49,966 nucleotides of DNA from Bacteroidales bacterium (GTDB lineage Bacteria > Bacteroidota > Bacteroidia > Bacteroidales > UBA932). The notes below the pieces were generated by a model. The model was not told where the DNA came from and made no database searches. It worked only from the letters and a program-made list of their open reading frames with translations. Shown piece by piece: positions 17,604 to 25,326 of this stretch. The stretch is from NCBI GenBank assembly GCA_016295455.1, contig JAEDLE010000009.1, positions 1-49,966 of the forward strand, read 5' to 3'. Position numbers and translations under genes: made by a program. Within the stretch, counting starts at the first letter, position 1, and each line of letters opens with the position of its first letter.

Positions 17604-20600
17604 CTACTTCACTGCCTGGATGCCGAAGAGCAGGGCCCTGGCTTTGGCAGTGGTTGTCACTGTTATCTTGGTGTCGGCTTCCAGCGCAGCATCGAAGTCG
17701 AGGCTGTACTTGTCGGCATCCGTAACGGTGAGAGTGAAAGGAGAAATACTCGTGGCGCCATCATTTGCAACAAGTGCCTGGATGCCAATTTCAGTCTCGC
17801 CCTGAAGGAACTTCAGCGTCGTGGTTTTGCCTTTCCAACCTACTGCATAGTAGCTTACGGATCTGGTTCCGGCAGGGAGCGTGAGGGTGAACGAGCCTAT
17901 AGCATCGGAACTACCTACCTTAAGCACCTTCACATCGGATACTCCGTTTATGGTAGCAACTCCCTTATCATCAAATGTGCTTATGGTAGAATATTCCACC
18001 GTCGTGGTGTAATCGGATGCGTCCACTTCGCCACCGGTGTTGCCACCTTCTTCGCCGCCGGTGTTACCGCCTTCTTCGCCTCCGGTGTTGCCGCCTTCAT
18101 CGCCGCCTCCGACGGAAGTCACCGATATGATGTATGCGTTGGCAACCTGGTCCTTCTGGTCTTCGACTTTTGCATTCTCGAAGCGGCCACGCTGGCCGGC
18201 AATTGTCACGATGTCACCCGCCTTGATGCCGAGATTTGCGAATGACCTGTCATTATTGGCTACAGGAGCCTGGGTAAGGCCATAGACATAGACATATGTG
18301 TCACCGGCGTCCTCTTTCAGATAGAAGTTTCCGTAGGTGTCATTGACTATCTCACTGACCACTCCGGTCAAACGGTAATATGGAGATTCGAAGACTTTGC
18401 TTGCAACTTCCTTGGAAAGGAATTCAGTCAGGGTGACGTCTGTTGACTTGCAGTCAGACTCCCAATATGCGCCGCTGACCTGATCCTTCTGGTCCTCCAC
18501 CTTTGCATTCTCGAAGCGGCCACGCTGGCCGACAATGGTCACGATGTCACCGGCACGGAGACCGAGAGATGAGAATGATCTGTCGTTGCCGCTCTGAAGA
18601 GTCGAAGTAAGACCATATACATACACGCGGCCGGTACCATCCTGGAGATAGAAATTGCCGTAGGTGTCATTGACGATGGATTCAATCTTTCCTCTGAGGC
18701 GATAATTCTTTCCGTCGCCGGTTTCTGCCGCCAGGAAGTCGACGATTGAGACCTCGCTGATGATAGCTTCGCCACCTTCTTCGCCGCCGGTCTCACCGCC
18801 TTCGTCAACCCCGTTGAGTTGCACGATATAGCAGTCCTTGAGTTCAGGGGCGGTGCCCTTGTAGTTGACCAGGGTACCGACAAGAACCACTTCGTCTCCG
18901 ATCTTTATCTGGTCCTCTGACGTGAACTTGACATTGCCCAGATACAGCGCACGGAATATGTTGAACTCTCCGGTCGCACTTCCGTCATCAGAGATGTTGA
19001 AGGTCGCATTGCCATACTGGAGGCTAACCTCAAGGTCAGAAGAAATGATGCCCTTCACATAAACGTCGGCCATGCTGTCATTTGCCGTCATCTTTGAAGT
19101 GAGGGCAATCGCATCTGCCGCGGTATATGGCGACTCGAGGGTGCCTGCGCCCACAAGGGTAACGTCGCCACCTTCTTCGCCGCCGGTCTCACCACCTTCT
19201 TCGCCGCTTCCGGTACCCAGGTCGACGCCGTTGCTGGTATCGATGGTCTTGCCGGCTTCGGTTGAAGCGACTACCTTGAGGTCATCAAGCCTGTAGGCGC
19301 TCGCAACGCTGGCTGAGATGTGGATATAGAGCTTGGATGAAGGCATGGTGAATGCCTCGCTGGTGTTCAGGTTCCAGGTTCCGCTGATTTCTGTTCCGCC
19401 TATCTCGTATTCAAGGGCAACCCACTTTTTGCCTGTGTCGCTGACATATACCTTGAACTCGTCCTTGTTGAAGTTGGAATCTCCGTCTTTCAGATATTTC
19501 TCGGCGCCGAAGCTGATGACAAGACTGCGGCTCTCACCCAGTTCGATTCCTTTCACCTGGATATATGCATCCTTGCCGAAAAAGAGGTTGTTCATTCCCG
19601 ATCCGGCATATTTTGAATATGAACCGTCGGAGGTGCTGTTGGACCTTGCGGACATTCCGTTGAAGAGATAGCTTACTCCGGAAGCGCCGCTTCCCTGTTC
19701 GTTCTTCCAACCCTCGAACTGGTCGAGATATGGATAGCTGTTGCCGCTGCCGTAGGTCTTGGTTGCTTCCTCCTTGTCGAAGTTGTTGAAATAGATGGCA
19801 TCAGCATCTTCGCCGCCTTCCTCGCCACCTTCACCGCCTTCATCTCCACCGCCTTCGCCGCTGTCATATGCTTCGGTGGAAATCCTGAGATTCTGCACCT
19901 CATAGGTGCCGGCCTTGGATGTCGAGCTCTTGTACTTGAATGCCAGCCTGATGCTTGATCCGGCATAGCTGCTAAGGTCAATGTCTCCGGACTCGACAAA
20001 CGTGAAGTCGACAGGATATACAGGTATGCTGAGCTGGGTAGTGAATGCTTCGACATCTTCTGCCGCCTTCGACTCTTCCTGAAGTACCCAGAGGGTCACA
20101 TCTTTCTTGATGTCAGAGAAGTATTTGCCGGCATGGCTGAAGCAAAGGTGAGCAGCCTGCACCTGCGAAAGATCGATGGAAGGCGAGACGAGCCAGCTTT
20201 GAGATTCATAGTTTGTATTGTTGGCATATGCCTTGGCCACCATTCCATAGCTTGTGCTTTCCGTCCAGACTGCTTCGAGATCATCCGGTTTAACGACATC
20301 TATCACTTCCCAGCCGCTTATTCCGTCCTTCTTGAAGTCCACAGAGTAGAATTCTCCGGACAGAGGCGCCTGTCCGCTACCGGTCTGGTAAAGAATTATC
20401 GTCTTGGTTACGAGCTTTTTGCCTACCACGAAGGTGATCTCGGCCTCCCTGTCATAGCTGTCGTTCGGATCGGCAGTCACCGTGAGCTGCTGAGGCTCTA
20501 CCGATGCCTTGCCTTCTATGCTCTTGAAAGACACCCAGGATTCATCGCAGCTTACGGTCCAGTCCCTGGTTGCCGTGAATGAAAGGGTTGCAGTTCCGCC

Positions 20601-20732
20601 TTCCTTTCCGACAGTCAACGATTCCTGCTCAAAGGAAAGGGAAGGGGCCCCGAGGGGAGCTTCTTCATTCTCGCATGCGGTGAACATCGCGGCCGCCGCC
20701 ATAAGCGAGAGAACAAAATTTCTGATTCTCAT
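17604..20732 (-). CDS. Large modular surface lipoprotein: BACON, two jelly-roll-like and three OB-fold domains
   Basis: A 1042-residue lipoprotein (lipobox FTAC, Cys20) that starts the operon. Modules, separated by Gly/Glu/Thr linkers: BACON (about 28-118), a choice-of-anchor-like jelly roll (125-288), a second jelly-roll-like domain (312-497), one OB-like domain (533-640), two near-identical OB-fold domains (656-757 and 764-873) and a C-terminal beta domain (903-1042). The linkers at 291-310, 507-522, 642-655 and 876-902 are runs such as GGEEGGETGG. OB folds of this type bind nucleic acid, and the adjacent endonuclease supports a role in capturing DNA or RNA at the surface; BACON and jelly-roll parts may instead bind glycans. 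Function is inferred. The two OB copies share the segment VNDTYGNFYL and about 20 identical residues around GRFENAKVEDQ. Confidence 0.75.
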   Translation of the reverse strand: MRIRNFVLSLMAAAAMFTACENEEAPLGAPSLSFEQESLTVGKEGGTATLSFTATRDWTVSCDESWVSFKSIEGKASVEPQQLTVTADPNDSYDREAEITFVVGKKLVTKTIILYQTGSGQAPLSGEFYSVDFKKDGISGWEVIDVVKPDDLEAVWTESTSYGMVAKAYANNTNYESQSWLVSPSIDLSQVQAAHLCFSHAGKYFSDIKKDVTLWVLQEESKAAEDVEAFTTQLSIPVYPVDFTFVESGDIDLSSYAGSSIRLAFKYKSSTSKAGTYEVQNLRISTEAYDSGEGGGDEGGEGGEEGGEDADAIYFNNFDKEEATKTYGSGNSYPYLDQFEGWKNEQGSGASGVSYLFNGMSARSNSTSDGSYSKYAGSGMNNLFFGKDAYIQVKGIELGESRSLVISFGAEKYLKDGDSNFNKDEFKVYVSDTGKKWVALEYEIGGTEISGTWNLNTSEAFTMPSSKLYIHISASVASAYRLDDLKVVASTEAGKTIDTSNGVDLGTGSGEEGGETGGEEGGDVTLVGAGTLESPYTAADAIALTSKMTANDSMADVYVKGIISSDLEVSLQYGNATFNISDDGSATGEFNIFRALYLGNVKFTSEDQIKIGDEVVLVGTLVNYKGTAPELKDCYIVQLNGVDEGGETGGEEGGEAIISEVSIVDFLAAETGDGKNYRLRGKIESIVNDTYGNFYLQDGTGRVYVYGLTSTLQSGNDRSFSSLGLRAGDIVTIVGQRGRFENAKVEDQKDQVSGAYWESDCKSTDVTLTEFLSKEVASKVFESPYYRLTGVVSEIVNDTYGNFYLKEDAGDTYVYVYGLTQAPVANNDRSFANLGIKAGDIVTIAGQRGRFENAKVEDQKDQVANAYIISVTSVGGGDEGGNTGGEEGGNTGGEEGGNTGGEVDASDYTTTVEYSTISTFDDKGVATINGVSDVKVLKVGSSDAIGSFTLTLPAGTRSVSYYAVGWKGKTTTLKFLQGETEIGIQALVANDGATSISPFTLTVTDADKYSLDFDAALEADTKITVTTTAKARALLFGIQAVK
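18027..18107 (-). repeat. In-frame tandem repeat encoding GGNTGGEEGG linker
   Basis: About three imperfect 27-base units encode the linker at residues 876-902 of the large lipoprotein. Shorter related runs lie at 19803-19862, 19167-19214 and 18768-18809. Such repeats can change length by slippage. Confidence 0.7.
18114..18767 (-). repeat. Duplicated OB-fold coding segment
   Basis: Segments 18462-18767 and 18114-18443 encode two OB-fold domains that match over most of their length. Around 18150-18230 and 18480-18560 the DNA itself is nearly identical, which points to a recent internal duplication. Confidence 0.75.
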
Positions 20733-20785
20733 TTTGTATTGTCTATTTTGTTTACTGTTTTTGTCTACCCAAATATGAAAGGAAA

Positions 20786-20793
20786 CAAATATA
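20786..20793 (-). promoter_or_regulatory. Promoter core for the nuclease/TonB operon
   Basis: The minus strand reads TATATTTG, matching TAnnTTTG, about 54 bases before the first ATG of the five-gene operon. No convincing -33 element is visible. Confidence 0.55.
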
Positions 20794-20885
20794 CATATTT
20801 TCCCGGCAATAACGGTTTAGATTATGCCCGGGAGACAGGAAAATTAACCAAATTGTCAAATGCACCAACAAAATTGCCCGCACTC

Positions 20886-20916
20886 TTGGATATATCCGGA
20901 CATTGGACTAACTTTG
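20886..20916 (+). promoter_or_regulatory. Promoter for metK
   Basis: TTGG at 20886-20889 and TAACTTTG at 20909-20916, 19 bases apart, fit the Bacteroidetes -33/-7 layout. Transcription would begin near 20923, so the SAM-II aptamer is at the very 5' end of the RNA. Confidence 0.7.
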
Positions 20917-20925
20917 CATCCGGAA

Positions 20926-20975
20926 TCGTGGAGAGATTTGCCCGCTTGCAACCACGTTAAAAAATGCTAAAATGT
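20926..20975 (+). promoter_or_regulatory. SAM-II riboswitch aptamer
   Basis: The sequence follows the SAM-II consensus closely: stem P1 CGTGG (20927-20931) with CCACG (20952-20956), the conserved GATTTG in the loop, CTTGCAA directly before the P1 3' strand, then GTTAAAAA and the conserved ATGCTAAAA that forms the pseudoknot. It lies just after the metK promoter. SAM-II binds S-adenosylmethionine, the product of MetK, so feedback repression is expected. A terminator follows 35 bases downstream. Confidence 0.85.
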
Positions 20976-21010
20976 ATCATTTCATACTTGTTTGGTGTTT
21001 TTTGGTGTCG

Positions 21011-21036
21011 GCTCCGCGTTCCCGTGGGGCTTTTTT
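21011..21036 (+). terminator. Leader terminator (SAM-II expression platform)
   Basis: GCTCCGCG pairs with CGTGGGGC (two wobble pairs) around TTCC, followed by six Ts at 21031-21036, within the metK leader and 66 bases before its ATG. Its 3' arm contains CGTGG (21023-21027), the same bases as the P1 5' strand, so it can also pair with the P1 3' strand CCACG. Confidence 0.75.
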
Positions 21037-21102
21037 CATGTCCTGCAGGAAACCGGGCTCTCTTCGCTTCACCTGGTAACAAACAAAATAATAATCAAAG
21101 AT

Positions 21103-22470
21103 ATGTCAGACGAGATCAGATCCACTTATCTCTTTACTTCCGAATCTGTGTCCGAAGGCCATCCGGACAAGGTAGCAGACCAGATTTCGGACGCAGTGCT
21201 CGACGAGTTCCTCCGTCAGGATCCGGAGGCGAAGGTAGCCTGCGAGACCTTCTGCACCACCGGTCTTGTGGTGGTCGGAGGTGAAGTCAACAGCAACGAC
21301 GCATATGTCGACATCCAGCAGACCGTACGCCGCGTGGTGAACAGGATAGGCTACAACAAGGCCGAGTACATGTTCGACGGCAATTCCTGCGGAGTCCTCT
21401 CGGCCATACACGAGCAGAGCCGTGACATCCACAGGGGCGTGGTCAGGGAAAGCGAGGACAGCCAGGGCGCCGGAGACCAGGGCATGATGTTCGGATATGC
21501 CTGCAAGGATACCGAGGAGTATATGCCTCTCCCGCTTGCGCTCTCCCACCTGACCCTCAGGGTGCTTGCCGACATAAGGAAGAACAACCTGGAGCTGATG
21601 CCATATCTCCGCCCGGACGCGAAGAGCCAGTTCACTGTGGAATATGACTGTCTCACCCACCGCCCGCTGAGAATCCACACCATCGTGGTCTCAACCCAGC
21701 ACGACGAGTTCCTCCCGGGCAGTCTCGGAAAGATCGACTATGCTTCCGCAGTGGAGAAATACGGCCAGGAAAAGGTGGATTCCGCCATGCACCAGAGAAT
21801 TGAGGACGATGTACGCAACGTCCTGATCCCGAGGGTGAAGGCCTGCCTCCCGGAGGAGACTGCCAAACTCTTCGACGACAGGCTGATACTACTTGTGAAC
21901 CCTACCGGCAAGTTCGTGATCGGAGGCCCTCACGGGGACACCGGTCTCACCGGAAGGAAAATCATTGTCGACACCTACGGCGGCAAGGGCGCTCACGGAG
22001 GCGGTGCATTCTCGGGGAAGGACCCATCCAAAGTGGACAGGTCGGCAGCATACGCGGCAAGGTATATCGCCAAGAATCTTGTGGCCGCAGGAGTCGCAGA
22101 GCAGCTTCTCGTGCAGGTGGCATATGCCATAGGCAAGGCTGAGCCTGTCAGCATATTCGTGGACAGCTACGGCACGGCCTGCGGGAAGGTCAGGGACGAC
22201 GCGGCAGCGGCAGGAAAGAGTACGGACAGCCATATCGCGGATATGGTGGGAAGGCTCTTCGACCTGAGGCCGGCGCGCATCATCGAAAAGTTCCAGCTGA
22301 AAAACCCTATCTATGAGCCGACTGCGTCATATGGTCACGTCGGAAGGAAGCCGTATGTGGAGGAGATGACACTCATCCGCGGAGGCAAGGAAGTCAGGAA
22401 GAAGGTACAGTTCTTCGCCTGGGAGCTTCTTGACAGTGTGGATATGGTGAAGGAAGCCTTCGGTCTCTGA
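21103..22470 (+). CDS. metK: S-adenosylmethionine synthase
   Basis: Makes S-adenosylmethionine from methionine and ATP. The 455-residue protein has the family signatures: SEGHPDKVADQISDAVLDEF near the N-terminus, GAGDQGMMFGYA (around 122) and the glycine-rich GGKGAHGGGAFSGKD. It is longer than the E. coli enzyme (384), as Bacteroidetes MetK proteins usually are. ATG at 21103 is chosen because it directly precedes IRSTYLFTSESVSEGHPD; the GTG at 20992 would start inside the riboswitch leader. It is controlled by the SAM-II element and terminator upstream. It stands alone, converging on smpB. Confidence 0.97.
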   Translation: MSDEIRSTYLFTSESVSEGHPDKVADQISDAVLDEFLRQDPEAKVACETFCTTGLVVVGGEVNSNDAYVDIQQTVRRVVNRIGYNKAEYMFDGNSCGVLSAIHEQSRDIHRGVVRESEDSQGAGDQGMMFGYACKDTEEYMPLPLALSHLTLRVLADIRKNNLELMPYLRPDAKSQFTVEYDCLTHRPLRIHTIVVSTQHDEFLPGSLGKIDYASAVEKYGQEKVDSAMHQRIEDDVRNVLIPRVKACLPEETAKLFDDRLILLVNPTGKFVIGGPHGDTGLTGRKIIVDTYGGKGAHGGGAFSGKDPSKVDRSAAYAARYIAKNLVAAGVAEQLLVQVAYAIGKAEPVSIFVDSYGTACGKVRDDAAAAGKSTDSHIADMVGRLFDLRPARIIEKFQLKNPIYEPTASYGHVGRKPYVEEMTLIRGGKEVRKKVQFFAWELLDSVDMVKEAFGL

Positions 22471-22505
22471 GACCGGGGCGGTTTCTGAAGATATTTGACG
22501 CTTAT

Positions 22506-22964
22506 TCAATATCCGCTGCGGTCCATTTCGCGGCGGATATCTTTTTCCTTGATGGTCTGGCGCTTGTCGTACTCCTTCTTTCCCTTCGCCAGGGCGATGA
22601 GCAGCTTGGCGTAGCCGTTGTCGGCGATGTAGAGTTTCACCGCGACTATGGTCTGGCCCTTGAGCCTGGTGGCCTGGCGCAGACGGAGCAGTTCCTTCTT
22701 GTTGAGGAGCAGCTTGCGGTCCCTGGTGGTGTCGTGCTGTCCCCAGGAGCCCCAGAAATACTGGGCGACGTTCATTCCCTTGACATAGAGCTGTCCGAGG
22801 GAATCGAAATAGCAGAACGCATCGACAAGGGATGCCTTGCCGGCACGGATGGACTTGATCTCCGTCCCGGTCAGGACTATGCCCGCGGTGAAGGTCTCGA
22901 GAAATTCGTAGTCGAACGAGGCCCTGCGGTTGCTTATCTGTACTTTACTCTTTGCTTTCGGCAT
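22506..22964 (-). CDS. smpB: SsrA-binding protein SmpB
   Basis: Binds tmRNA and delivers it to stalled ribosomes in trans-translation. The 152-residue protein has the expected NRRASFDYEF start, TGTEIKSIRAGKASLVDAF core and the basic tail with AKGKKEYDKRQTIKEKD. ATG at 22964 gives the normal family length; a longer upstream start would run into the promoter. A promoter core lies at 22986-22993. The tmRNA gene itself is not in this window. Confidence 0.96.
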   Translation of the reverse strand: MPKAKSKVQISNRRASFDYEFLETFTAGIVLTGTEIKSIRAGKASLVDAFCYFDSLGQLYVKGMNVAQYFWGSWGQHDTTRDRKLLLNKKELLRLRQATRLKGQTIVAVKLYIADNGYAKLLIALAKGKKEYDKRQTIKEKDIRREMDRSGY

Positions 22965-22985
22965 TCTGCATTCATTGAAGGAATG

Positions 22986-22993
22986 CAAATATA
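22986..22993 (-). promoter_or_regulatory. Promoter core for smpB
   Basis: The minus strand reads TATATTTG (TAnnTTTG), 21 bases before the smpB ATG and back to back with the miaA core. Confidence 0.6.
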
Positions 22994-23006
22994 CAATGTT
23001 TTTCGT

Positions 23007-23014
23007 TATCTTTG
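23007..23014 (+). promoter_or_regulatory. Promoter core for miaA
   Basis: TATCTTTG (TAnnTTTG), giving a leader of about 30 bases before the miaA ATG at 23052. Confidence 0.6.
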
Positions 23015-23051
23015 GTATCCGGGGTTCCGCAAGTGGGCCTCCGTTTTCGAT

Positions 23052-24050
23052 ATGGAGAAGAAAGAAGCAAAACGCGGGGTTCCGCCCATGGCGCAGCTCC
23101 CTGACCCGGAGGAAATCGACCTCAGGGCTGTCCTGGACTCATATCTCGCGGGAAAAATTGACCTCATCTGCGTGCTCGGACCCACCGCTTCGGGCAAGAC
23201 CAGATATGCGGTCAGCCTGTGCAGGAGCATCAATGCCATGCTTGCCGCCGACAAAGGCCGCGACCCTTCGCTTGCCGGCGCGGAGATACTTTCCGCTGAC
23301 TCGAGGCAGGTGTACAGGGGTATGGACATAGGCACGGGCAAGGACCTCTGCGAGTACGGGGAGATACCCTACCACCTCATCGACATAGTCGAGGCGGGCT
23401 CACGCTACAACATCTACGACTACCAGAAGGACTTCGAGAAGGCATATGCCGACATCCGCAGCAGGGGCGGGGTTCCGGTACTATGCGGAGGCTCGGGCCT
23501 GTACATCGAGGCGGCGACCTGCGGATATGCCCTCCCGGAAATGGCCCCGGATATGGAGGCGAGGACCGCTCTGGAGGCTCTGGAGCACGATGAGCTGCGC
23601 AGGAGGCTGCTGGAACTGGCTCCTGACACCGCGGCTTCCGTGCTGGAATCCAAAAGAAGGACAGTCAGGGCGCTGGAACTTGCCATATACGGACAAGAAC
23701 ATCCGATTGAAAGGACGTCCCCGCTGCCCAAGAACTGCTACCATATCGGCACCCTGGTGAGCAGGGAGGAAAGGAACGCCCGCATTGACAGGCGTCTGGC
23801 CGAGAGGATGGAGGAGGGTATGGCGGATGAGGTCCGCACTCTGCTGGAGAGCGGCATAAAGGCAGAGGACCTGCTCTATTATGGACTGGAGTACAAGTTC
23901 GTGACCCAGTATGTGCTCGGGATACTGACTCTTGAGGAAATGACAACCCTGCTCTCCAATGCCATACATCAGTTCGCAAAGAGACAGATGACCTGGTTCA
24001 GGGGTATGGAAAGGGACGGAATGCGCATCCACTGGACGCTCCCGCGCTGA
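23052..24050 (+). CDS. miaA: tRNA dimethylallyltransferase
   Basis: Transfers a dimethylallyl group to N6 of A37 in tRNAs that read codons starting with U. The 332-residue protein has the P-loop GPTASGKT (43-50), the DSRQVYRGMDIGTGK catalytic segment, PYHLID and GGSGLY motifs, and the C-terminal HQFAKRQMTWFR. A stretch of about 20 residues between the P-loop helix and DSRQ (SINAMLAADKGRDPSLAGAE) looks like an insertion relative to E. coli MiaA. ATG at 23052 is chosen because it lies after the promoter core; the reading frame extends upstream only as the complement of smpB. Its stop directly abuts that of trmB on the other strand. Confidence 0.95.
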   Translation: MEKKEAKRGVPPMAQLPDPEEIDLRAVLDSYLAGKIDLICVLGPTASGKTRYAVSLCRSINAMLAADKGRDPSLAGAEILSADSRQVYRGMDIGTGKDLCEYGEIPYHLIDIVEAGSRYNIYDYQKDFEKAYADIRSRGGVPVLCGGSGLYIEAATCGYALPEMAPDMEARTALEALEHDELRRRLLELAPDTAASVLESKRRTVRALELAIYGQEHPIERTSPLPKNCYHIGTLVSREERNARIDRRLAERMEEGMADEVRTLLESGIKAEDLLYYGLEYKFVTQYVLGILTLEEMTTLLSNAIHQFAKRQMTWFRGMERDGMRIHWTLPR

Positions 24051-24881
24051 TTACTGCTGCCCGCCGTGGCCGAATGAGCGGCGTTTGCCTTCGACTCCTT
24101 TCCAGAAATCCACGTCGAAATCTGCGGGGCTGACGAACGCCCCGTCATGGTCGATCCTGAATGAGAGATAGGTGATTTTCAGTCCCATATCCAGGAACAT
24201 GCGCTCGTAATAGGTCTGGACTTCGAAGAGCGCGTCCACCGCATCCTTTCCGCACACGGAAGCTATTCCACTGTCATACAGTTGCTTGCGACCTTCGCCA
24301 TAGAGGTCGTCGGTGCAGGCAAGCATCTCCAGCCCATTGGCCTGGGCAACTGCCTTGCTGTACTTGTGGAGAAACTGGCTGTCGGTCTTGAGATGGACTA
24401 TGCCTCCGGGTTTGAGGAATTTGCGGTATCGCTCGAGGAAGCGCGGTGAGGTGAGGCGGTTGTTCTCGCTCTTGAGCTGCGGGTCGGAGAAGGTCAGCCA
24501 TATCTCGGATACTTCCCCCGGGGCGAAGAAGGCCTCGATGAATTCTATCCTCGTCCTGAGGAAGGCGACGTTGTGCATCTCGTGCTGGGTGGCGTATTTT
24601 GCTCCTTTCCAGAGTCTTGCGCCCTTGATGTCCACGCCCACATAATTGCAGTCGGGATTCCTCAGGCCCAGGTCTATGGTGTATTCTCCCCTGCCGCATC
24701 CGAGTTCGACTACCAGAGGCTGCTGCTTCTGGAGCATCTGGGGCACCCAATGCCCCTTTACGGGATGGGGATTCAACCCGAACACCCCGTCCCTGACCGC
24801 CAGCACTTCGAATGATTCCGGCTGGAGCAGACAGGAGAAACTCTCGTTCTCCTTGAATTTGCGTAGTTTACCGTGACCCAT
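24051..24881 (-). CDS. trmB: tRNA (guanine-N7-)-methyltransferase
   Basis: Methylates N7 of G46 in tRNA with S-adenosylmethionine. The 276-residue protein has the SAM motif VELGCGRGEYTIDL (58-71), VGVDIKGARLWKGA and the family signature WLTFSDPQLKSENNRL. The usual family motif has a PDPWPKKRH-like segment; here it reads SDPQLKSENNR, as in other Bacteroidetes members. It is the last gene of the leftward run and its ATG lies 14 bases inside the preceding GldH-like gene, so translation is probably coupled. It ends against miaA with no bases between the two stops. Confidence 0.92.
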   Translation of the reverse strand: MGHGKLRKFKENESFSCLLQPESFEVLAVRDGVFGLNPHPVKGHWVPQMLQKQQPLVVELGCGRGEYTIDLGLRNPDCNYVGVDIKGARLWKGAKYATQHEMHNVAFLRTRIEFIEAFFAPGEVSEIWLTFSDPQLKSENNRLTSPRFLERYRKFLKPGGIVHLKTDSQFLHKYSKAVAQANGLEMLACTDDLYGEGRKQLYDSGIASVCGKDAVDALFEVQTYYERMFLDMGLKITYLSFRIDHDGAFVSPADFDVDFWKGVEGKRRSFGHGGQQ

Positions 24882-25326
24882 ATCTTCTCAATCTGATTCC
24901 GACGCCATCCACGTCTTTTCCATTGTCAATTTCTTCTGGCAGAGCCACTTGCAGCTTCCAGTCGCCATATGCGACGGGTTTCAGCCCCTGCCCGAAACCA
25001 TAGAGATACATCTTCGTGAAACGTCCCTGCTGACAGTCCTCGTACCTGTCGAGTTCCAGCAGGCCTTCGTATATGGTCCCGTCGGGTCCGGTCAGCACCG
25101 TCACCGCATTCAGGCCCTGCGGGAGACCTTTGTCGCGCTGACCTTCGAAGAGCAGGTATATGTCCAGGTCATAGAGCCAGTCCTCTCCATCCATCGCCAG
25201 ATCGAAGCAGTAGCCGCCTCCGGCATCCCTGTCGGCATATCCGACAAAGGCTTCGTCAGTGGCAGGTCTTGAACAGGCCTGGAAGAGAAGCGCGAGCAGC
25301 AGGATTATGGACAGGCGGGTTCTCAC
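24868..25326 (-). CDS. GldH-like lipoprotein
   Basis: A 152-residue lipoprotein (lipobox FQAC, Cys18) with a beta-rich body containing LYDLDIYLLFEG and YGDWKLQVAL. Length, lipobox and position after the PSP1 gene match gliding-motility lipoprotein GldH, which non-gliding Bacteroidales also encode in this gene order. Identification rests mainly on context, because the sequence is divergent. The start is GTG and overlaps the PSP1 stop by four bases (GTGA). In gliders GldH is an envelope protein; the role here is unknown. Confidence 0.5.
   Translation of the reverse strand: MRTRLSIILLLALLFQACSRPATDEAFVGYADRDAGGGYCFDLAMDGEDWLYDLDIYLLFEGQRDKGLPQGLNAVTVLTGPDGTIYEGLLELDRYEDCQQGRFTKMYLYGFGQGLKPVAYGDWKLQVALPEEIDNGKDVDGVGIRLRRYGSR

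Noticed and set aside
18027..19862. Possible CRISPR or satellite from the repeated GGEEGG-coding units
   Set aside because: The units are in frame, imperfect and adjacent without unique spacers, so they are protein linkers.
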